Shown in pieces: positions 1-4,823 of a stretch of DNA of 6,573 nucleotides. The first letter of the stretch is position 1. Each line of letters starts with the position of its first letter. The stretch lies in contig PKYZ01000570.1 in NCBI GenBank assembly GCA_003132865.1, positions 11,755-18,327 on the forward strand. Direction: 5' to 3'. Below the pieces are notes generated by a model. That model had not been told where the DNA came from, searched no databases, and saw only the letters and a list, made by a program, of their open reading frames with translations. The stretch comes from Bryobacterales bacterium (GTDB taxonomy: Bacteria > Acidobacteriota > Terriglobia > Bryobacterales > Bryobacteraceae). The position numbers and the translations under genes were made by a program.

Positions 1-1
1 G

Positions 2-355
2 CTGGCGCGCGTGGAGGCGCTGCTGCGGCGCGCGCCGGCGTTCGGGGTGGCCGGCGATGTTTACCAGTTCGGAGCGATTCATCTGGACGTACGGCGCACC
101 GAAGTGACGCGGCACGGAAAACCGGTGACGCTATCCGCCAAGGAGTTTCAACTGCTGCGCTACCTGGCGGAGCACCGGGGGACCACGGTGTCGCGCGAGA
201 CGCTGCTGAGCGAGGTTTGGGGATACGGGGGTGTGACGTCGAGCCGGACGGTTGACGTGCATGTCGCGTGGCTGCGGCAGAAGCTGGAGGAGGATGCGCA
301 CCAGCCGCAATGGATACTGACGGTGCACGGGTTGGGGTATCGGCTGGCAGGGTGA
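2..355 (+). CDS. OmpR/PhoB-family response regulator, C-terminal part (5' end outside window)
   Basis: This is the DNA-binding half of a two-component transcriptional regulator. The frame is open from base 2, and the residues before the GTG at 11 (LAR, then VEALLRRA) are the usual linker between receiver and effector domains. That GTG is therefore an internal valine and the true start lies left of the window. The visible part is a winged-helix Trans_reg_C domain: the N-terminal beta sheet (FGAIHLDVRRTEV), the LSAKEFQLLRYLAEH helix, the loop ending in LLSEVWGY, the recognition helix (SRTVDVHVAWLRQKLE) and the wing hairpin ending TVHGLGYRLAG before TGA at 353-355. The receiver domain and phospho-acceptor aspartate are not visible. 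A partner histidine kinase is not in the window. The last 37 bases of the gene (319-355) recur, with a frameshift, at 4695. The family call is very secure; the target genes are unknown, though the receptor operon may once have been the next operon downstream. Confidence 0.95.
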   Translation: MARVEALLRRAPAFGVAGDVYQFGAIHLDVRRTEVTRHGKPVTLSAKEFQLLRYLAEHRGTTVSRETLLSEVWGYGGVTSSRTVDVHVAWLRQKLEEDAHQPQWILTVHGLGYRLAG

Positions 356-361
356 GGGGCT
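319..361 (+). repeat. Left copy of a ~43-bp direct repeat (3' end of response regulator gene)
   Basis: The sequence starting GACGGTGCACGGGTT and continuing through the regulator stop codon to GGGGCT recurs at 4695-4736 in the same orientation. Aligned by eye, the copies differ by one missing G in the right copy, one A/G change before the stop and two changes just after it. Similarity stops abruptly on both sides. Here the copy is in frame and forms the true end of the gene. It is read as one arm of an insertion (attL-like). Confidence 0.8.
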
Positions 362-379
362 GTGCGCATCACCGAAAAC

Positions 380-403
380 AAATTGGCCGAACAAAGCCAA
401 TTT
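380..403 (-). terminator. Perfect 8-bp hairpin, possible terminator just after the response regulator gene
   Basis: AAATTGGC (380-387) pairs perfectly with GCCAATTT (396-403) around an 8-base loop, 24 bases after the regulator stop. Read on the minus strand the stem runs into TTTGTTTTC, a fair U-rich tail, so it would best end leftward transcription. Read on the plus strand the tail is only TTTC. It could serve both directions between convergent units. The structure is seen directly; the terminator role is inferred. Confidence 0.45.
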
Positions 404-429
404 CGCGGAAGTCTAATATTTACAGTTTA

Positions 430-633
430 TTAGGCTGTGGATTTTTTTGGGCGGCTAATTCCCAGATCCCGACAGATCGCGTCCACAAACGCGGGCGTGG
501 CGTTCCGCAAAATGGCGAGTTGCCCCGGCAACGCTCTCCCGAGGTTGCGGGCTTGTGCGTGCAACTTGTCGAGAACAACGGACGGGTTCCGCTCATATTG
601 GTGTTTCAAGAACGCTTGGGCCCTGAACCTCAA
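430..633 (-). CDS. Possible small or frameshifted minus-strand gene, unknown product
   Basis: This minus-strand frame of 67 codons has a natural-looking composition (FRAQAFLKHQYERNPSVVLDK, then AILRNATPAFVDAICRDLGI, then SRPKKSTA). It ends in two stop codons in tandem (TAATAA) about 26 bases before the hairpin at 380-403, whose U-rich tail faces the right way to terminate it. The start is weak: the only start in frame is TTG at 633, with no ribosome-binding site. An ATG at 641-639 (Met-Ala-Asn) sits one frame off and would join the frame if one base had been lost, so this may be a frameshifted relic whose upstream part is gone. No family is recognised. The plus-strand open frames covering the same bases look like shadows. 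Confidence 0.25.
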   Translation of the reverse strand: MRFRAQAFLKHQYERNPSVVLDKLHAQARNLGRALPGQLAILRNATPAFVDAICRDLGISRPKKSTA

Positions 634-738
634 TTCGCCATTAAATACAGTTGGTTATGTGGAGTTTTTGATCGACCGTTCTGGCGTGCCTGGCCTTAGT
701 GCGCTTTCAGCGACCGGACGTTGGGCGACCCGGCAAGT

Positions 739-769
739 GGGGCAACGGTTTTTTTTGCGTGGTTGCCCC
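739..769. repeat. Perfect 8-bp inverted repeat enclosing a T8 run
   Basis: GGGGCAAC (739-746) is perfectly complementary to GTTGCCCC (762-769), with a 15-base loop containing eight Ts in a row (749-756). A second pairing, CGTTG (719-723) with CAACG (743-747), would place a stem directly before the same T run and look like a plus-strand intrinsic terminator. The two foldings share bases and exclude each other. No gene that either would serve is identifiable. Confidence 0.4.
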
Positions 770-1095
770 GGGACGCGTTTGCGAAATTGAACCAACGAAA
801 CCAATTCCACGCAAGTTATTTGTTTTGTTGGTGGCGCAGGGTACGAATGCTTGGACGTTCAGAGTGGCCTAATGTTGGATTTTCAAAGAGCTTCGGCAAT
901 GGACGGGTGGCCGTAAAGGTACACGCGTCTCATTTGTCCCGATTTCACGATATCACGGCGACTGGGACAGGATGCTGTTCCGCTGGTAACATGGCATTTG
1001 TTTTCAGCGAGTTCGGGGGATGTGTGGGCACGTGATCGGTAGACGTGTGTTGGGATCATGCGCGTGGCGGGCCGCTATGTAAGATGACGCGAAGG

Positions 1096-1156
1096 CCCCG
1101 CCCGGCCGAGACCCCCGAATGTCGCCGGGGGCGGGATGGTGGCCCCCCGAGGGGGC
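1096..1156. repeat. Cluster of strong G/C hairpins
   Basis: Two stems lie 10 bases apart: CCCCCG (1112-1117) with CGGGGG (1126-1131), and GCCCCC (1142-1147) with GGGGGC (1151-1156). A competing pairing is CCCGCCC (1097-1103) with GGGCGGG (1129-1135). The block stands out from AT-richer DNA on its left. It could be a structured RNA, a folded recombination end or a repetitive palindromic element. There is no evidence to choose among these. Confidence 0.4.
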
Positions 1157-1587
1157 TGTCCCATTGCGCCGTATTCGGGAGCTTCGAGCCGGCGCCACTT
1201 CTACGCGATGCCGACTTCGCGGCAAAGTGCCGGGAACGGGCCTGTATTGCCCATTTTCATGGAACGGGTGTCACGGGCGTAATCCTACGCGGCTTCTGAA
1301 TCCAGCCCACTCTCCGAGCGGCGCGTGACCCGGCCCTGAAGGAGTTGGAGGGTTCCCAGCCCACCTGAACCCTACGCCAATTCCACAGGTAACCAGTAAT
1401 GGTCCGCGAATGGGAATTTTAGTGGAATCTTGGGTTCCGACGTCCGATTTCCTGCGGGCGCAGCCCAAGGACGCCCCGCCACGTCTACTGTTGTCGAAGG
1501 CTTGCGAAGCATCTTCGTCTCTTGTGCAATTTGTGGACTAGTTTCGCAATCACTATCCAGGTATCGGCTGTTTTTCAAGGATTGCTA

Positions 1588-1617
1588 TTGACGAATCGAA
1601 CCGGTAAGTGATATTCT
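1588..1617 (+). promoter_or_regulatory. Predicted sigma70-type promoter for the two-gene module
   Basis: TTGACG (1588-1593) and TATTCT (1612-1617) are separated by 18 bases and differ from the TTGACA/TATAAT consensus by one and two bases. Transcription would begin near 1624, leaving a leader of about 270 bases before the first gene at 1896. No better promoter lies closer: a perfect TTGACA at 1698-1703 has no acceptable -10 partner. The placement at the left edge of the intact module supports the call. Confidence 0.5.
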
Positions 1618-1637
1618 GAATTCAGCCGTTGACCGGT
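1600..1637 (+). promoter_or_regulatory. Paired ACCGGT sites, possible operator
   Basis: ACCGGT occurs at 1600-1605, between the predicted -35 and -10 boxes, and again at 1632-1637, where it is the core of the palindrome GACCGGTC (1631-1638). The centres are 32 bases apart, close to three helical turns, so both would face the same side of the DNA. This is a plausible binding arrangement for a dimeric repressor, perhaps one of the module's own HTH proteins, but the motif is short and no regulator is known. Confidence 0.2.
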
Positions 1638-1772
1638 CGAAGTTGCCTATATAGGTTTTCAAAATATGGTCGTCGACGACAGCAGATTCTGGGCATTTTG
1701 ACACGGTTCGACTAGCAGGTCCCGATAGGGTTGTTGGCTTCTACAAGAAGCAGGCCTTCAACTTGCGGGGTT

Positions 1773-1789
1773 CGAGGGGGTTTCCCTCG
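1773..1789 (+). repeat. Leader hairpin upstream of the OST-HTH gene
   Basis: CGAGGG (1773-1778) pairs with CCCTCG (1784-1789) around a five-base loop, inside the long leader between the predicted promoter and the first gene. No T run follows, so it is not a normal terminator. It may only stabilise or shape the leader. Confidence 0.25.
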
Positions 1790-1895
1790 GTCGCCTGTTA
1801 CGTTGGTTCTTGTCGGCATTCAAACTAAGCGTTTGAGAGGATGGGGCGTCCGCGGAAGTAAGCGGAGCCCCTTTCCTATCAACTTGCTAGAAGGA

Positions 1896-2813
1896 ATGCC
1901 TGTGCAACCGACGAACGACGTTTTCACTCCAGCTTTTCAACTACTCGCGAGTACCGTAAACGATTTCTGTCTGCGCGCCCGACCTTGCCTTGGCGCGACG
2001 CTCAAGCCAAAACTCCACAGCCATGGCCTCGATGAAAAGTCCATTGGATTCAGGAAGTTCGGTGACTTCCTTCGCGCCGCCGAGGCAGCAGGTTACGTGA
2101 AGCTTGGCAAGACCAGCGGCGGGGACATCGCGATATTCCCGACAAATGCCGCCCCTGCGCCTGCGCAGGTCGTGCCACCGCCTGTGCTTGCACCATCCGC
2201 GCCCGACACGACCATCATCCCGGCATCACTAGTTTCCTCCAACGTCCCGCTCCGCGTCCGGCAGGATCTCTGGAACGCCTTCAATAGCTTCTCCGATAAA
2301 TGGGTGTTTGACCCGGAACGCGATCTTGCAATAAAGGAGGACATCGGCGGTTGGTCGGCTCCTCAACGGACACTCATCGCCATCCCTACCGGCAGAGACC
2401 GTGTCACGGAGTGGATGCGCGCGTTCGCAAACACCCAAGACCCCAATACAAAGGCCATTCTCCTGGCTGCGCTCGATAATGGCGCCGAGATGTATAAGTT
2501 CAACAACCTCACCCACTCCATGGGGCTCCAACGAGCCTGGCGACGGTTTCACATTCTCCAAGTGCTGACCGCCATCCAGACCTGGGCTGCAGCACAGCTG
2601 CTCCATCCCAGGAGCGTGGTTACGCCATTCCAGACGCCCACTGCTGATCTCACGACCCCTGCAACGATCCCGCTACCAGTGGCGCTGCCGCCGGCGGCGT
2701 CGCCGTCGGCCGCTTCCTCGCAACTCAACACTCGGCTAGAATCGCTTATCGACACCATCATCACTGAGCTCATTAGTCTTCGCGGCCTGCTTGCGGTGGT
2801 CGGCCCAAAGTAG
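1896..2813 (+). CDS. OST-HTH/LOTUS-domain protein with UPF0158-like domain, putative RNA-binding
   Basis: The protein of about 305 residues has three parts. Residues ~10-85 read as an OST-HTH (LOTUS) winged-helix domain, with the hallmark GFRKFGDFLRAAEAAGYVKL followed by GGDIAIFP. This fold is known to bind RNA in animal germ-granule proteins and is often fused to NYN nucleases in bacteria; no NYN domain is present here. A Pro/Ala-rich linker follows (84-115). Residues ~116-235 (DLWNAFNSF, IPTGRDRVTEWMRAF, GLQRAWRRF, AIQTWA) resemble the UPF0158 pattern, recalled by eye. A second Pro-rich linker leads to an amphipathic C-terminal helix (276-303), possibly for oligomerisation. AAGGA at 1891-1895 touches the ATG at 1896 but sits six bases before an in-frame GTG at 1902, so GTG is the likelier true start, two codons on. 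The frame stays open back to 1731, but that stretch has no natural protein character. The next gene starts 80 bases downstream. Domain call good, function unknown. Confidence 0.8.
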   Translation: MPVQPTNDVFTPAFQLLASTVNDFCLRARPCLGATLKPKLHSHGLDEKSIGFRKFGDFLRAAEAAGYVKLGKTSGGDIAIFPTNAAPAPAQVVPPPVLAPSAPDTTIIPASLVSSNVPLRVRQDLWNAFNSFSDKWVFDPERDLAIKEDIGGWSAPQRTLIAIPTGRDRVTEWMRAFANTQDPNTKAILLAALDNGAEMYKFNNLTHSMGLQRAWRRFHILQVLTAIQTWAAAQLLHPRSVVTPFQTPTADLTTPATIPLPVALPPAASPSAASSQLNTRLESLIDTIITELISLRGLLAVVGPK

Positions 2814-2827
2814 CCCTGAAGGGAAAC

Positions 2828-2881
2828 ATGAGAACAACATCGCTTGCAAACAGAATGGCCGTCTTGATTCTTGCAATGTGA
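2828..2881 (+). CDS. 17-codon reading frame between the two module genes, possible leader peptide
   Basis: An ATG at 2828 preceded by GAAGGGAAAC, a better ribosome-binding site than the downstream gene has, opens a frame of 17 residues (MRTTSLANRMAVLILAM) ending in TGA at 2879-2881. It is in frame with the next gene, whose ATG lies four codons after this stop. It may act in translational coupling or re-initiation. Alternatively it is the original start of the downstream gene, now cut by a nonsense mutation. The hydrophobic tail (MAVLILAM) is mildly signal-like. Confidence 0.3.
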   Translation: MRTTSLANRMAVLILAM

Positions 2882-2893
2882 CACCTGTGGGCT

Positions 2894-4009
2894 ATGGACT
2901 TCAATATCCGAGCAATTTCGCTGGCTGCGAGCGTCCCATTTGACGCTCGCACCCCCGTGCGCGAACTGCTCGGAAAGGTAATCCACTTCCATTCTCGCAT
3001 TGCCCTCAGCATCACGTTACCGAACATCCCGGAGGCGTTTTCCTCCCTGCCAGACCCAGAGCGCCTCCTCACCGCCCTCGACGGATGGACCAGAGTCTAC
3101 GACTATCCCAAGGGTGAAGACAAGATCAGGCACATCCTCGCCCCCGCCGAGGGGCAAGATGCCGACGACGAAATACTCGTATACCGCCTGGACATCCTGC
3201 AGCCGGTCCGCCGAAAGCCCGGACCACGACCACCCGTCGTCATCCTCGGTGGCGCAGCCATGACGTACGATGCATGCGCAAAATGGTTGATCGACCTATC
3301 CTACGACCAGGCACGCGCGCATAGTCATACCAAGGGGACCGTCCTGATGCGACCACGCGTCCCCAAACCGCCGCCAATCAGGATCGGGTGGGTTGGCGCA
3401 GAGACGATAGAGGGCGTCGTGATGCCGGTGCGCCTAAGTTCGATTGGCGCGGTATTCGGCGCGGAGATTATGCATGTTGGTCTCCAGAGGTTCGCCCACG
3501 TCAAGCATCGGCTCGCGGGATTTCCATCATTGGATGCGGTCGCGCTCTGCACGGGCGGCGCGTCGTACATCACGACTTCCGTCGCACCAGCCAACATCTC
3601 TCCTGATTCGGTATCTCTTTTTCACGGCACCACGCTCACCGATATCGAAGACGAACTCATCGCGCTCATCAAACAGACGACCGCAACGCTGGAAGAGACC
3701 AGCAAGCGCCAAGTGGTTGATGAGAACGCGGAATTGCTTCACGTCATGCTTCGGGGCATGATCAGCCATTCCAAGATCGGACCGTTTAACCATTGCACAC
3801 GGGAGACGGTGCTGAAGCGCGTTCGCGCCAGGCGTCTGAACGTCCCCGCCGCCGACCGAATCCTGGACCGACACTGCGAGGGATTTCAGGACACCAAGAC
3901 GAGTGAGAAGCTTTTTCTTTGGAAGGATCATAACGACGGCAGGCAGTACTTCCTGAATCCCAAGAAGGTCGAACATATCAAAGCCCTAATCGACGCCGCA
4001 CGTGGTTAG
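2894..4009 (+). CDS. Hypothetical protein, likely C-terminal winged helix; partner of the OST-HTH gene
   Basis: I do not recognise this 371-residue family. There is no signal peptide and no membrane segment, so it is probably cytoplasmic. The N-terminal part (1-120) looks like a compact alpha/beta domain ending in a Pro/Arg-rich turn (RRKPGPRPP, 107-114). The central part (120-235) is beta-rich and contains IRIGWVGAETIEGVVMPVR. Residues 249-287 form a helical, possibly coiled-coil segment (DIEDELIALIKQTTATLEE). Residues ~288-368 read as a winged helix, with a basic helix (RETVLKRVRARRL) and a wing (KLFLWKDHNDGRQYFLNP), suggesting nucleic-acid binding. Two His-Cys pairs (300-301 and 327-328) could bind metal, but no standard zinc motif is present. 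ATG 2894 lacks a clear ribosome-binding site (only GTGGG nearby). It probably shares the transcript of the upstream OST-HTH gene. No nuclease, ATPase or protease motif was found. The gene is secure; function is unknown. Confidence 0.75.
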   Translation: MDFNIRAISLAASVPFDARTPVRELLGKVIHFHSRIALSITLPNIPEAFSSLPDPERLLTALDGWTRVYDYPKGEDKIRHILAPAEGQDADDEILVYRLDILQPVRRKPGPRPPVVILGGAAMTYDACAKWLIDLSYDQARAHSHTKGTVLMRPRVPKPPPIRIGWVGAETIEGVVMPVRLSSIGAVFGAEIMHVGLQRFAHVKHRLAGFPSLDAVALCTGGASYITTSVAPANISPDSVSLFHGTTLTDIEDELIALIKQTTATLEETSKRQVVDENAELLHVMLRGMISHSKIGPFNHCTRETVLKRVRARRLNVPAADRILDRHCEGFQDTKTSEKLFLWKDHNDGRQYFLNPKKVEHIKALIDAARG

Positions 4010-4021
4010 GCAGAGGAGCCC

Positions 4022-4060
4022 CTACAACCGCTTGGTTCTCGTTCTCCGGCGTTGTTGTAG
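4022..4060 (+). terminator. Weak inverted repeat after the two-gene module
   Basis: CTACAAC (4022-4028) pairs with GTTGTAG (4054-4060) around 25 bases, starting 13 bases after the stop of the second module gene. There is no T run, so it is at best a weak or factor-dependent terminator. It is placed where the operon would be expected to end. Confidence 0.25.
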
Positions 4061-4090
4061 CGTCTCGCGTAACCTTGGAGACATCCCCGC

Positions 4091-4395
4091 ATGTCAAATC
4101 CCGAGCTTCGGCGACTTCCCCCTGGGGATAATCACCGGCCGTTCCTGGACGTAGCACGGCACGACCCATTCGGCAATCGGTAGTAGGCCTCGCCTGCAAC
4201 GCCCGGACGAATCATGGAAGCCATCTGTCAAGCCCGGTGCCCGATTTTGGCGAGCGGTACGAACACCGCGACGACCTTGGCTGGTTCGGGTGGAACGTCA
4301 AACCCGGAGACTGGGTGCGCTTTACCGGGGCCTTCGGGCATTGGTCCCGTGAAGTCCGGTCCACGTCACTTGGCCGAGAAATGCGCGACCCGTAG
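4091..4395 (+). pseudogene. Possible decayed small gene in two frames
   Basis: A 30-codon frame starts at ATG 4091, has GGAG ten bases upstream (4077-4080) and ends in two TAG stops in tandem (4181-4186). Its product reads MSNPELRRLPPGDNHRPF, then LDVARHDPFGNR. In another frame, 4132-4395 is open and its end is strikingly protein-like (DLGWFGWNVKPGDWVRF, then TGAFGHWSREVR) with mostly G/C-ending codons; its only start is GTG at 4237. The two could be halves of one frameshifted gene, or one small real gene followed by a remnant. No family is recognised. The plus-strand frame from ATG 4214 over the same bases has poor composition and looks like a shadow. Confidence 0.25.
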
Positions 4396-4694
4396 AAGTG
4401 GGGCCAAAGGAACGCGAAGTCGGCTTCAGGAAATGGAGATTCCTCCTATGAAAAGCCGGCTGCGGGAGCAGGTACCGGCAAGACGGCTGCACTCCGACGG
4501 CGCGCCGCCGCGCACCCTCCGCTAGTGGTCGATCCGCGCAGGCTGAGCCAAAAAGGTTCAGGGCGGCCCGGCCCGTCCGCGTCCGCATGAGGCCGCGGGG
4601 TTTACAAGGCTCCGGTTAACGCCGGTCGGGGTCCGGGCTCGGCTCCGCCCGCCGCCGGCAGGTAGCCGCACAAGCACAAGGTGGCATCAGGCCG
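4396..4694. other. Non-coding stretch before the right repeat
   Basis: No convincing gene is seen. A short frame from ATG 4449 (MKSRLREQVPARRL) has no supporting features. GC-rich runs at 4499-4530 and 4600-4670 can fold: GCCGG at 4621-4625 has possible partners near 4656-4660. No clear terminator, tRNA or IS end is visible. Confidence 0.4.
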
Positions 4695-4736
4695 GACGGT
4701 GCACGGGTTGGGTATCGGCTGGCGGGGTGAACGGCT
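4695..4736 (+). repeat. Right copy of the response regulator 3' end, frameshifted
   Basis: This is the second copy of the repeat at 319-361. It matches the last codons and stop of the regulator gene, but one G of the GGGG run is missing, so the frame through GLGYRLAG is lost. It cannot be a working gene end. It is read as the displaced original gene end (attR-like) or the relic of a second regulator gene. The receptor operon begins about 90 bases downstream. Confidence 0.75.
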
Positions 4737-4777
4737 AACCGGCTTGCCGATCAGCATTTTTCCGCCCCCCCATAACC

Positions 4778-4806
4778 TTGGCCCCCCTCGCCTACGTCCT
4801 TACAAT
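4778..4806 (+). promoter_or_regulatory. Predicted promoter of the DUF5666/TonB-receptor operon
   Basis: TTGGCC (4778-4783) and TACAAT (4801-4806) are 17 bases apart. The -10 box is good and the -35 box modest. Transcription would start near 4812-4814, only about ten bases before ATG 4824, giving a very short leader that would exclude the GGAG at 4809-4812. Either translation is nearly leaderless or the true start point lies further upstream. Confidence 0.35.
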
Positions 4807-4823
4807 TTGGAGTTTCTTCCGTA

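Larger units (their letters stand above)
356..1587. other. Gene-poor, probably decayed region left of the two-gene module
   Basis: No reading frame here gives a protein I recognise, and the plus-strand open frames have unnatural composition. The left part (about 360-1000) is visibly richer in A and T than the genes on either side. Several minus-strand stretches read like real protein but break by stop or frame change: 883-1059 (ends YLYGHPSIAEAL), 707-868 (contains NVQAFVPCATNK) and 430-654. Strong hairpins lie at 380-403, 739-769 and 1112-1156. It may be the ruins of mobile or accessory genes, or may carry an unannotated structured RNA. Confidence 0.5.
319..4736. mobile_element. Putative integrated island at the 3' end of the response regulator gene
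   Basis: The segment between two direct copies of the regulator's 3' end carries two intact genes (1896-2813 and 2894-4009) flanked by decayed, gene-poor DNA. Many integrative elements recombine at the 3' end of a gene and carry a replacement end, so that the host gene stays whole at one junction and a spare 3' fragment is left at the other. The arrangement here fits: the left copy is intact and in frame, while the right copy has lost one G. No integrase, transposase, relaxase or target-site duplication of transposon type is recognisable, so any element is a remnant or is moved in trans. The alternative is that the right copy is the last scrap of a second regulator gene destroyed by deletion. 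Confidence 0.4.

Noticed and set aside
11..13. GTG as start of the response regulator
   Set aside because: The frame continues upstream to the window edge with the typical linker residues, so it is an internal valine of a truncated gene.
268..699. Plus-strand open frame of 143 codons
   Set aside because: It begins inside the response regulator in another frame, crosses its stop, the hairpin and the AT-rich region, and has no natural composition or ribosome-binding site.
1698..1729. Perfect TTGACA with GATAGG as a second promoter
   Set aside because: The spacing of 20 bases and the poor -10 make it unlikely; no better -10 lies at 16-18 bases.
1731..1895. Upstream extension of the OST-HTH gene to TTG 1731
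   Set aside because: The 55 extra residues look random (Arg/Gly/Ser-rich), there is no ribosome-binding site at 1731, and a good one (AAGGA, 1891-1895) serves 1896/1902.
2549..2992. Minus-strand open frames over the two module genes (also 2229-2606, 3325-3597 and 3527-3976)
   Set aside because: They are shadows of the plus-strand genes, which have clear domain patterns and sensible composition.
4214..4525. Plus-strand open frame of 103 codons from ATG 4214
   Set aside because: It has low-quality composition (Gly/Ser/Thr/Pro/Arg runs) and no ribosome-binding site; the overlapping frame ending at 4395 looks more protein-like.
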